This document shows positions 1 through 6,034 of a DNA stretch of 6,124 nt, piece by piece. The translations under genes and the position numbers were made by a program. Each line of letters opens with the position of its first letter. Position 1 is the stretch's first letter. Source of the DNA: a bacterium (GTDB lineage Bacteria > Vulcanimicrobiota > Xenobia > Xenobiales > Xenobiaceae); NCBI GenBank assembly GCA_017444165.1, contig JAFSXH010000233.1, positions 1-6,124 of the forward strand. The letters are read 5' to 3'. Below the pieces are notes generated by a model. That model was given only the letters and a program-made list of their open reading frames with translations. It was not told the DNA's origin and ran no database searches.

Positions 1-435
1 ACTGTCTTCTTCGCTGGCAACGGTGGCAGTGCGGCCGATGCCCAACATTTAGCTACTGAACTGGTGGGACGCTTTGAAAAAGAGAATGAACTACCCGCTA
101 TAGCTTTAACGACTGACACTTCTTGCCTGACGGCATTGGCTAACGACTTCGGTTACGATAGCGTCTTTGCTCGCCAAATAAAAGCTCTCTTACACTCTGG
201 AGATGTTCTTGTAGCTATATCTACATCTGGTAACTCAGAGAGCATAAACCTAGCCGCTCAAGCTACTCACAGTAAAGGCGGTAAAGTGATCGCTTTTACT
301 GGTCGAGATGGTGGAAAATTAAAGGATTTGAGTGATATCGCCATTGTTGTCCCATCTAAGAGGACTTGTCGCATTCAGGAGAGCCACATAACCATAGGTC
401 ATATACTCTGTGAATTGATAGAAGAGGCTATTTAG
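1..435 (+). CDS. gmhA: Phosphoheptose isomerase (sedoheptulose-7-phosphate isomerase), 5'-truncated by the window edge
   Basis: This SIS-domain isomerase converts sedoheptulose 7-phosphate to D-glycero-D-manno-heptose 7-phosphate, the first cytoplasmic step towards ADP- or GDP-heptose for LPS core or other surface glycans. The frame is open from base 1 and gives 144 residues to a TAG stop. The family is about 190 residues long, so roughly 45-50 N-terminal residues lie outside the window. Visible hallmarks, numbered from the window edge, are the phosphate-binding GNGGSAADAQH (6-16), the acid in TELVGR (E20, equivalent to E. coli GmhA Glu65 by my alignment from memory), the SIS loop STSGNS (74-79), and the C-terminal QESHITIGH, whose second His (H134) matches E. 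coli His180. Both presumed catalytic residues are therefore present. A GTG at 64 is an internal Val, not the start. The gene overlaps the next one by one base, which suggests an operon. A generic SIS protein such as DiaA is less likely because the Glu/His pair is kept. Confidence 0.93.
   Translation, partial: TVFFAGNGGSAADAQHLATELVGRFEKENELPAIALTTDTSCLTALANDFGYDSVFARQIKALLHSGDVLVAISTSGNSESINLAAQATHSKGGKVIAFTGRDGGKLKDLSDIAIVVPSKRTCRIQESHITIGHILCELIEEAI
421..427 (+). promoter_or_regulatory. Shine-Dalgarno site inside the end of gmhA that sets the GTG start of the next gene
   Basis: The purine run GAAGAGG lies 7 nt upstream of GTG at 435. The gmhA stop TAG (433-435) shares its last base with this GTG. 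The overlap and the site within the upstream coding region suggest translational coupling. No in-frame ATG lies close by (the first is about codon 178), which supports the GTG start. Confidence 0.7.
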
Positions 436-3050
436 TGGATCTATTACTCTTAGTAGCTCTAGCCGTTATCGCCTGGGGCGGCTACAAAATAGCTATCAAT
501 TGGCTAGAAATTTACGATACCAACTTAGCTTTAGCTCTGGGCCTTCCCCTTGGCCTCTTTTTCTGCGTGCTAGTAAATATTCTAGGGAGCAATTTTTTAC
601 CTCTGCGGAGTTATTTAATATTCGATCTTATATCCTTATTTTTATTAGGTTACTTCTTGCCCAATAAAAGTATCTCTACCGACAGTCACAAATTAAACAG
701 AATCCACAAGATCATAATATCTTTAGTTATCTTCACTTCAGTCTTCTATTTACACTCTGTCCAAGTAACTAGTGTAAGTCCAGATTTTTGGTACTCTTAT
801 CCTTTGACACGCTCAATAGTGAAGGGCAATAAGGAGATAAGACATCCATTCTTTCCCTGGCTGAAAGTTGGCAACACGCTATCTCAAACAAAATTGACGG
901 CTACACTATCCTACACCCTGGATGGTGATACCTTACGTACCCAATGGATCACAGAATTGATCTTCATGATCAACAGTATAGCCCTATGGTCTTTCCTCAT
1001 GTTGAGATTGACGGATAATGGTTGGATAGCCACTTTTGGAGCTATCTTCCTATTCATGGGCATAAATGTCGGCGACAAGGCTGGCTTGATGGACGCTTTT
1101 GACAACGGTGATCTTCTAGTCTTCTTCCTCTTGGGAACGGTATTAACCCTTCTAACCGACATTATTCAAAAGACCAGCTTGCATGTGCGAACAAAATGGC
1201 CGCAAATACTCATAACTACCGTTATTTGCGGCCTGTACGGAATATTTTGTCTATCCTACTTGTTACTTGCCCTAATCTGCTTTGCCATGTCCTCTTTGGT
1301 CATAGCTCGCAGAAGGCGTTCACTTTTGTTGCCTCTCACCTTATCTATTATTATCTGCATCGCAGGTAGCTTATTATTGACTCTCTATTTGGAGAGATCT
1401 TCTGATCTGTCTATTCCGTACATACACTTTCCCAAAAAAGATTTCTTACGCATAAGATTGGGTTCTGATCCATACCGCAGATTCTCCAATGTTCTAGATA
1501 CAGCTATCTTGCGCCACTATAAGCCACTTCCTTATGATGGTGGTTATACGTTCATCTTCAGCGGCAAATTCTTAATCATGCACTGGCTGCCGACATGGTT
1601 AGCTCCCTTAACTATCCTTTGGGCCATTTACAGACGCAATGTGTATGCTTGTACTTTTGCACTATTCGGTTTAGTAGCCTATTTTACGCCAGCCGTCGTA
1701 GATTTTGGCCCTTTGAGAGAGAGCGAATATTTCCGTTGGGAGTTGGCCGCAGGTTTGGGATTTGCTGGAGTTGTAGCTTTTACAGTAGGCGATCTCTGGG
1801 CCTTATTAGCCGAATTGCCCTCTAATTGGCAGCGCAGATCTTCTTACTTACTTTTGACAATGTTTGTATGCGTCAATTTAATTGGCGCAGAAAAGCTCAT
1901 TAGCAAAGTAATTATTCAAATCCAGCAAGATCGCAATGTAGCCAAGAGGATCCTCTATCCCTGGTATCAGGATACTGAGAAGTGGATGTTAGCCCAAAGT
2001 TATCTCCAGCTGAATAAGCGCGATCTCGATCTGGCTCGTTGGCTTTGGTCTAATGCTGGAAAAGAAGATGTGGTTTGGCGTGAACACCAGTACAACATTT
2101 ACAATCACGTAGAAAAATGCTCGGCCCTCAACGGTCTGGCAGGAACATTATCTTGTGAACACATTGCCAATCCAGATTGGATGCCCCTAGGTACTCCCCC
2201 ATATTGGCCCAATTACGTGAGTTCAGCCTTCGCCCTATCCCACGATCCTAGTTTAATTGCGGGCCTAGGTGCGAACTGGCTCATAAGCTCCAGCCCCCTA
2301 AAAGATAGAGAAGGGATAACTCTAATAAAAACCTTCGGTGATTCAGCCAAGCATTACCTTTACAAGGTAGATACTCCCTTGCCTTGCAAGTTATTAAATA
2401 TCCAAGATTGCTCTTCTAGTGATAGAACCTTACAGGTCAAGGGTATTCCCCAGGCGGATCAATGGATGGCTGGTTGTGCTTATCCTATAAATATTAAACT
2501 ATCTGAACCTTTCAAAGGCTGGTTAAAGGCTGTATTTATCGACAGTAAAACTTTCAAAAAAGTAGCTAATACCCCTTCGATAGGACAATTTATTGAAGGT
2601 CAAAATATTAAATTCACAATCTCCCCCCCTCTAAATGAAGGAGAATACAAAATTGTCTGGTTACTGAGCCAAGACGGCAAAGAGTGGCAAAAGGTTGCAA
2701 CAGAAACACAAGCTGATTATTCTCTTTCCAAAAATATCGACAACCATCTGCGTTTGCAAAGCATTAAAACTGATACGAATTACAGTGGCTATTTAACCTT
2801 GAAAAATATAGGAAATAAACCTTTCGATTGCGGAGGCCCATTAAATATCAATATTTGGGTATGGTCTCAAGAGCTACACAACTATCGCGGTGGCTCATTT
2901 GAAAGCCAAACAAAACTATCTAAGATCATCCCTCCTAAAGGTGAAGTTACCCTCAGCTGGTCCCTGCCCGAAGAGCTACCTAAAGATTATCGTCTAGATG
3001 TAGGAGCCAGCGGCTTAATCGGTCACAATATCAGCGTTTCTCGCCTCTAG
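435..3050 (+). CDS. Large polytopic membrane protein with extracytoplasmic C-terminal half; GT-C-like, function unassigned
   Basis: This 871-residue protein starts at GTG. The first ~490 residues are rich in hydrophobic segments, with likely helices near 1-16, 31-50, 58-76, 92-109, 172-190, 197-211, 227-243, 256-290 (probably two), 297-318, 382-398, 402-420, 436-458 and 470-485. Arg/Lys clusters such as ARRRRS (291-296) suggest cytoplasmic loops. A loop after the fourth helix carries SPDFWYSYP (115-123); an acidic residue in the first large outer loop is typical of GT-C glycosyltransferases that use lipid-linked sugars, so D117 is a candidate catalytic residue (inference). Residues ~500-871 are hydrophilic and probably outside the membrane. 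The stretch near 531-620 (LDLARWLWSNAGKEDVVW, then an Asn/Trp/Pro-rich part and GANWLISSS) resembles the outer segments of DUF2298/YYY-type and GT-C proteins. Residues ~680-871 look like beta-sandwich modules, with LTLKNIGNKPF resembling CARDB-type domains. Six cysteines (562, 574, 651, 659, 681, 799) could form disulfides. Coupling to gmhA suggests surface-glycan assembly, but the reaction is not determined. Confidence 0.62.
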   Translation: MDLLLLVALAVIAWGGYKIAINWLEIYDTNLALALGLPLGLFFCVLVNILGSNFLPLRSYLIFDLISLFLLGYFLPNKSISTDSHKLNRIHKIIISLVIFTSVFYLHSVQVTSVSPDFWYSYPLTRSIVKGNKEIRHPFFPWLKVGNTLSQTKLTATLSYTLDGDTLRTQWITELIFMINSIALWSFLMLRLTDNGWIATFGAIFLFMGINVGDKAGLMDAFDNGDLLVFFLLGTVLTLLTDIIQKTSLHVRTKWPQILITTVICGLYGIFCLSYLLLALICFAMSSLVIARRRRSLLLPLTLSIIICIAGSLLLTLYLERSSDLSIPYIHFPKKDFLRIRLGSDPYRRFSNVLDTAILRHYKPLPYDGGYTFIFSGKFLIMHWLPTWLAPLTILWAIYRRNVYACTFALFGLVAYFTPAVVDFGPLRESEYFRWELAAGLGFAGVVAFTVGDLWALLAELPSNWQRRSSYLLLTMFVCVNLIGAEKLISKVIIQIQQDRNVAKRILYPWYQDTEKWMLAQSYLQLNKRDLDLARWLWSNAGKEDVVWREHQYNIYNHVEKCSALNGLAGTLSCEHIANPDWMPLGTPPYWPNYVSSAFALSHDPSLIAGLGANWLISSSPLKDREGITLIKTFGDSAKHYLYKVDTPLPCKLLNIQDCSSSDRTLQVKGIPQADQWMAGCAYPINIKLSEPFKGWLKAVFIDSKTFKKVANTPSIGQFIEGQNIKFTISPPLNEGEYKIVWLLSQDGKEWQKVATETQADYSLSKNIDNHLRLQSIKTDTNYSGYLTLKNIGNKPFDCGGPLNINIWVWSQELHNYRGGSFESQTKLSKIIPPKGEVTLSWSLPEELPKDYRLDVGASGLIGHNISVSRL

Positions 3051-3104
3051 CTCAAAAGTGCAGGATTTTCTGCAATCTACGAAAAGCCACGGCGATACTT
3101 TTTT

Positions 3105-3109
3105 GAGGA
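3105..3109 (+). promoter_or_regulatory. Shine-Dalgarno site for the carboxyltransferase gene
   Basis: GAGGA lies 7 nt upstream of ATG 3117. The surrounding 66-nt gap (3051-3116) shows no convincing -35/-10 pair and only a 5-bp hairpin (3059-3063 with 3070-3074) without a T-run. I cannot tell whether the gene has its own promoter or is read through from the membrane-protein gene. Confidence 0.75.
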
Positions 3110-3116
3110 TAATATT

Positions 3117-4712
3117 ATGGAATGGAAAGAAGCTATAGATAACCTAGAAGCTCGCCGCGAAAAAGCCAGACTGGGCGGCGGTTTGGAAAGGTTAGAAAAA
3201 CAACATCAATCGGGAAAATTGACCGCTAGAGAGAGATTAGAAAAACTCCTCGATCCTGGTACTTTTGTTGAAACTGACAATTTTGTAGAATCAAGGATTA
3301 ACGATTTCGATCTAGACAAACGCAGAGTTTTAGGCGACGGTGTAATTACAGGTTACGGCGAGATAGCTGGACGTTTGGTATTTGTTTACAGTGAAGATTT
3401 TACGGTGATTGGCGGAACTTTAGGTGAGTATCACTCTATGAAGATCTGTCGGCTACAAGATATGGCTATGGCCGCAAAGGCCCCTATCATCTGCATCAAC
3501 GATAGCGGAGGAGCCCGCATTGAAGAAGGTATTGCCTCTTTGAGTGGTTACAGCGGAATGTTCTTGCGCCACACCTTGGCTTCTGGTGTAATTCCCCAGA
3601 TTGCTCTGATTCTCGGTCCCTGCTCAGGCGGTGCTTGTTACGCTCCCGCCATTTGCGACTTTATCTTCATGGTGCGCGGCATCTCAAAGATGTTCATCAC
3701 TGGACCTAATGTTGTTAAAACAGTCATTGGTGAAGAGGTCTCTGTAGAAGAGTTAGGCGGAGCAGAGATCCACGCTCAAAAGAGTGGAGTATCTCACTTT
3801 ACTTACGACTCTGAATACGAGTGTTTAATGGGTGTACGCCAGTTGTTGAGTTATCTGCCCCAGTCTTACACCTCTACTCTACCCACTGTCACTAATAAAC
3901 CTTCAATAATGAACAGCGTCTCCAATCTCTTCCGCTCTTCTAAAGATTGGGAAAATGATCGTTGCAACAACTTGACCAAGATTGTTCCCGACAATCCCAA
4001 GAAGGCCTACGACGTCTTAGAGGTTATCGACACAATATTCGATGCAGGTGCCTTTATGGAAGTCCAAAAAGGCTTTGCCAAAAACGTAGTTGTAGGTTTC
4101 AGTCGTTTAGGTGGTGAGGTCGTCGGCATCGTGGCTAATCAGGCTAACTGCATGGCTGGTTCTTTAGATTACAATGCTTCGGATAAGGCCTCACGCTTCA
4201 TCCGCTTCTGTGATTGCTTCAACATACCCTTAGTAACCTTAGTCGATGTCCCCGCCTTCTTGCCTGGTACGAATCAAGAACACAGTGGAATTATACGCCA
4301 CGGAGCCAAGATGCTCTTCGCTTATTCAGAAGCGACTGTCCCCAAGATTAGCTTAATCATGCGCAAGGCTTACGGCGGAGCTTACATCGCTATGAATTCT
4401 AAAAATATGGGAGCTGATTACGTATACGCCTGGCCTATTGCCGAGATCGCCGTCATGGGTGCGGAGGGAGCCGTCAATATCGCTTTCAAGAAGAAGATTA
4501 AAGAAGCTGAAGATCCTCAGGCTATGAGAGCACAATGTATTGCAGAATATGAAGCTCGCTTCCTCAATCCTTACGAAGCTGCCGCTAAAGGCTTCGTAAC
4601 TGAAGTTATTAAACCGAGCGAATCGCGCCAAAAATTGCGCAGTGCTTTAGCCGCTCTCAAGACCAAAGAAGCCGAGCTTCCTCGAAAGAAACACGGCAAC
4701 ATACCACTCTAA
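3117..4712 (+). CDS. mmdA: Acyl-CoA carboxyltransferase subunit (methylmalonyl-CoA decarboxylase alpha / propionyl-CoA carboxylase beta family)
   Basis: This subunit moves a carboxyl group between (methyl)malonyl-CoA and protein-bound biotin. In the Na+-pumping decarboxylase it starts methylmalonyl-CoA to propionyl-CoA conversion; in PCC it runs the other way. The 531 residues hold both crotonase-fold halves. The N half has GKLTARERLEKLLDPGTF (33-50), DSGGARIEEG (129-138) and the oxyanion loop GPCSGGACYAP (167-177). The C half has NASDKASRFIRFCD (353-366), DVPAFLPGTNQE (377-388), GIIRHGAKMLFAYSEATVPK (391-410), RKAYGGAYIAM (416-426) and the ending KKHGNIPL. The position that is Asp in actinobacterial PccB (Asp422) is Ile424 here; as I recall, MMCD and transcarboxylase 12S subunits have Ile or Leu there, so I favour that branch. 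The linker between the halves (about 251-295) looks some 15 residues longer than in Veillonella MmdA as I remember it. No biotin-carrier, beta or delta/gamma pump gene is adjacent, so direction and partners are open. pccB is the alternative name. Confidence 0.88.
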   Translation: MEWKEAIDNLEARREKARLGGGLERLEKQHQSGKLTARERLEKLLDPGTFVETDNFVESRINDFDLDKRRVLGDGVITGYGEIAGRLVFVYSEDFTVIGGTLGEYHSMKICRLQDMAMAAKAPIICINDSGGARIEEGIASLSGYSGMFLRHTLASGVIPQIALILGPCSGGACYAPAICDFIFMVRGISKMFITGPNVVKTVIGEEVSVEELGGAEIHAQKSGVSHFTYDSEYECLMGVRQLLSYLPQSYTSTLPTVTNKPSIMNSVSNLFRSSKDWENDRCNNLTKIVPDNPKKAYDVLEVIDTIFDAGAFMEVQKGFAKNVVVGFSRLGGEVVGIVANQANCMAGSLDYNASDKASRFIRFCDCFNIPLVTLVDVPAFLPGTNQEHSGIIRHGAKMLFAYSEATVPKISLIMRKAYGGAYIAMNSKNMGADYVYAWPIAEIAVMGAEGAVNIAFKKKIKEAEDPQAMRAQCIAEYEARFLNPYEAAAKGFVTEVIKPSESRQKLRSALAALKTKEAELPRKKHGNIPL

Positions 4713-4720
4713 ACAAAATA

Positions 4721-4762
4721 AAAAAGGAGGATGTCCGAAAAGTTCATCCTCCTAATTTTTTT
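4721..4762. terminator. Bidirectional Rho-independent terminator between convergent genes
   Basis: A perfect 9-bp stem pairs 4725-4733 (AGGAGGATG) with 4745-4753 (CATCCTCCT) around an 11-nt loop. On the + strand it is followed by AA and seven T (4756-4762). On the - strand the A-rich run 4715-4724 becomes a T-rich tail. It starts 8 nt after the carboxyltransferase stop and ends 11 nt before the stop of the - strand gene at 4774, so it can end transcripts from both sides. Confidence 0.9.
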
Positions 4763-4773
4763 ATCTCACTAAA

Positions 4774-5169
4774 TTAATAGTGATGATGGTAATCATGGGG
4801 TCTGTCTTCTGGACGATGATGTCTAGTGCCAGTGTAAATCATATCCTTCTCTCTGAAGATGAGAGTATCGTAGCTGTGACGGGGAGTGAGATAAGACATC
4901 TTAAAAGCTCCGCCGCCTTCCTTATTCCTGACCTTTACGTTATAATTTCCGTTTGGTCTTACGTGAAATACACCATAATCACCACGCTCAACTCTAGCTG
5001 AGGGGCCGCCCTGAACATCTACAAACAAACTGTGTTCAGTATAATTGTAAACCTTGATAGCTCCATCGTGATAATGCTGAGCCTGCACTTCAGGAGCAAA
5101 GACTCCCATAATACCGAAAAAGGCCAAAGAGAACAGAAGAATACTTAAAACCTTACTTATATTTTTCAT
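4774..5169 (-). CDS. Small secreted protein with His-rich tail; paralogue of the neighbouring repeat protein
   Basis: I do not recognise this 131-residue protein. It has a classical Sec signal peptide: MKNISK, a hydrophobic core to about residue 25, and a likely signal peptidase I cut after VQA (residues 28-30). There is no lipobox and no Cys anywhere, so it is probably soluble in the periplasm or released. The mature part begins QHYHDG, followed by a predicted beta-rich domain at about 38-112 with the pattern V-x-N-Y-T, LFVDVQGG, ARVERGDY, F-x-V and VKVRN. It ends in a His-rich tail, RHHRPEDRPHDYHHHY (116-131), which could bind metal (inference). Residues 1-30 and 38-112 align with the protein encoded at 5335-5985, which adds a repeat region between them; this copy is the short form. 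The ATG is set by AAGGAG 8 nt upstream. It is the last gene before the bidirectional terminator and could be co-transcribed with the two - strand genes upstream. Confidence 0.82.
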   Translation of the reverse strand: MKNISKVLSILLFSLAFFGIMGVFAPEVQAQHYHDGAIKVYNYTEHSLFVDVQGGPSARVERGDYGVFHVRPNGNYNVKVRNKEGGGAFKMSYLTPRHSYDTLIFREKDMIYTGTRHHRPEDRPHDYHHHY

Positions 5170-5174
5170 GCTAA

Positions 5175-5220
5175 AAACTCCTTATCTTCTTGGCAACTCA
5201 CTGCAAAGTCGCCGTTTTTA
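5175..5220 (-). repeat. Duplicated leader carrying a decayed copy of the upstream gene's 3' end (copy 1)
   Basis: This stretch aligns with 5991-6034 at about 36 of 44 aligned bases by hand, with a 2-nt length difference. Shared blocks are AAACTCCTTAT, TGGCAACTC and CGTTTTTA (+ strand). In the other copy the same DNA encodes the last codons of an intact gene and its stop. Here the length difference breaks the frame, and continuing upstream in the matching frame two TAG stops appear within about 20 codons. Weaker similarity (a Trp codon and Arg-Gly codons) may reach about 5261. I read it as a gene remnant carried along when the secreted-protein gene was duplicated. Confidence 0.55.
5178..5183 (-). 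promoter_or_regulatory. Shine-Dalgarno site for the small secreted protein
   Basis: AAGGAG on the - strand lies 8 nt upstream of the ATG whose first base is 5169. Motif and spacing are the same as for the paralogue at 5994-5999. The gap between the two paralogous genes (5170-5334) shows no promoter that I would defend. Confidence 0.8.
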
Positions 5221-5334
5221 GGAATACCTCGCTATTCTGTCCCGTCCTGCTAAATATTCCATCTATATGTTATAAGCCCTAATAGTGATAATGATGACGA
5301 TCTGATAACCTTCACCACGTCCACTTAATGGCCG

Positions 5335-5985
5335 TCAATAGTACATATCATTCTCATAGAAATCTAAAGTACACTCACCACCGCCACCTAAATGAGCAGT
5401 CTTGGAACTCTTGCCACCTCTGTGGTTGTCCACTTTAACGGTGTGATCTCCTCCAGAAACATCGAAGTTTCTATAACCACCACGTTCAATCGAAGCAGAC
5501 GAACCGCCTTCAACCACCACAAAAAGATCGTAATTAGTATAGTTATTGACCCTAATAGTGCTACTATGATGAAAAATGGGATCTTCGTAATAAATAATAG
5601 GACCTTCATAATAAATAGGCGGAAGAAAAGGGGGACCTCCAGGGTGGTCAGGTGGTGGAGGGGGGCCATCATGGTGATCAGGATGATCAGGAGGATGGGA
5701 AGGTCCTCCAGGGTGATCGGGGTGATTAGGGGGATGAGAAGAACCTCCGGGGTGATCGGGATGATTAGGGGGATGAGAAGAACCTCCGGGGTGATCGGGA
5801 TGATTAGAAGGAGCACTGTGACGAACAGAGGGACTTTCATGACGATGAACAGCACCCCCGTGACGAATAGCACCTCCGCCTCCGCGACGGTGAGCCTGCA
5901 CCTCAGACGTACCAACTACAACAAAACTTGCAAAAGACGCAGAGAATAAGAGAACACTCAATATTTTAGTAATATTATTTTTCAC
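5335..5985 (-). CDS. Secreted His/Pro/Gly-rich protein with 13-residue tandem repeats and a C-terminal domain shared with its paralogue
   Basis: I do not recognise this 216-residue protein. Its parts in order are a Sec signal peptide (1-31, cut after VQA), a Gly/Arg/His-rich stretch HRRGGGGAIRHGGAVHRHES (32-51), four 13-residue repeats of the NHPDHPGGSSHPP type (61-112) plus a shortened fifth (113-123), a short tyrosine repeat IYYEGPI/IYYEDPI (124-137), and a domain at 144-216 matching the neighbouring gene's product (I-x-V-x-NYT, LFVVVEGG, SIERGGY, VKVDN). One Cys (C205) and no lipobox are present, so it is probably soluble and outside the cytoplasm. The repeat part should be extended or disordered; its many His residues could bind metal ions, or it may act as a spacer (both inference). 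The start is GTG, set by AAGGAG 8 nt upstream; the alignment of both signal peptides supports it. The repeat produces long overlapping open frames on both strands, which I treat as artefacts. Confidence 0.82.
   Translation of the reverse strand: MKNNITKILSVLLFSASFASFVVVGTSEVQAHRRGGGGAIRHGGAVHRHESPSVRHSAPSNHPDHPGGSSHPPNHPDHPGGSSHPPNHPDHPGGPSHPPDHPDHHDGPPPPPDHPGGPPFLPPIYYEGPIIYYEDPIFHHSSTIRVNNYTNYDLFVVVEGGSSASIERGGYRNFDVSGGDHTVKVDNHRGGKSSKTAHLGGGGECTLDFYENDMYY
5575..5616 (-). repeat. Two 21-nt direct repeats encoding IYYEGPI and IYYEDPI
   Basis: Two adjacent 7-residue units, residues 124-137 of the secreted repeat protein, differ by one residue (Gly/Asp). They sit between the His/Pro repeats and the shared C-terminal domain. 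This segment is absent from the shorter paralogue. Confidence 0.7.
5650..5805 (-). repeat. In-frame 39-nt tandem repeat, four units, encoding the His/Pro repeats
   Basis: The units are 5767-5805, 5728-5766, 5689-5727 and 5650-5688. The first two are identical over all 39 bases, the third matches them at 33 of 39, and the fourth is more diverged; a partial fifth covers 5617-5649. Each full unit encodes 13 residues of the NHPDHPGGSSHPP type, so gain or loss of a unit keeps the reading frame. Identical neighbouring units at the N-terminal end suggest recent slippage or unequal exchange. Confidence 0.92.
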
Positions 5986-5990
5986 AACTT

Positions 5991-6034
5991 AAACTCCTTA
6001 TATTTCTGGCAACTCCTTGAAATCATCGTTTTTA
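5991..6034 (-). repeat. Duplicated leader, copy 2, within the intact 3' end of the upstream gene
   Basis: This is the partner of 5175-5220. Here the segment encodes the last residues, KNDDFKELPEI, and the stop of the partial gene at the window edge, and it contains the Shine-Dalgarno site of the repeat-protein gene. The open frame suggests that this is the ancestral arrangement. Confidence 0.55.
5994..5999 (-). promoter_or_regulatory. Shine-Dalgarno site that decides the GTG start of the repeat protein
   Basis: AAGGAG on the - strand lies 8 nt upstream of GTG (first base 5985). It overlaps the TAA stop (5998-6000) of the preceding gene, so termination of one and initiation of the other are probably linked. 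Confidence 0.8.

Noticed and set aside
911..1162. Antisense open frame within the membrane-protein gene.
   Set aside because: It is short and basic, and it is explained by overlap with a long frame with clear membrane helices.
3059..3074. Hairpin TGCAG/CTGCA between the membrane-protein and carboxyltransferase genes.
   Set aside because: Only 5 bp of stem and no T-run follow, so it is not a convincing terminator.
4353..4631. Antisense open frame inside the carboxyltransferase gene.
   Set aside because: The + strand frame encodes conserved catalytic motifs over the same bases; the antisense product resembles nothing I know.
4731..4772. Tiny open frame starting at the ATG inside the terminator stem, after AGGAGG.
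   Set aside because: The ribosome site touches the ATG with no spacer, both are buried in a 9-bp stem, and the frame runs through the T-tract.
5192..5215. Possible 6-bp hairpin with one G-U pair (GGCGAC with GUUGCC on the - strand) in the leader of the small secreted gene, a candidate cis-regulator.
   Set aside because: One arm is not conserved in the paralogous leader, and the similarity is better explained as remnant coding sequence.
5650..5805. Regular repeat considered as a CRISPR array.
   Set aside because: The units are contiguous with no unique spacers, are in frame within a coding sequence, and encode a protein repeat.
5388..5949. Long open frames on both strands overlapping the His/Pro repeat gene (185 codons on +, 175 on -).
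   Set aside because: They follow from the 39-nt repeat, whose length is divisible by three and keeps every frame open. They lack signal peptides or ribosome sites, whereas the chosen frame has both plus a paralogue.
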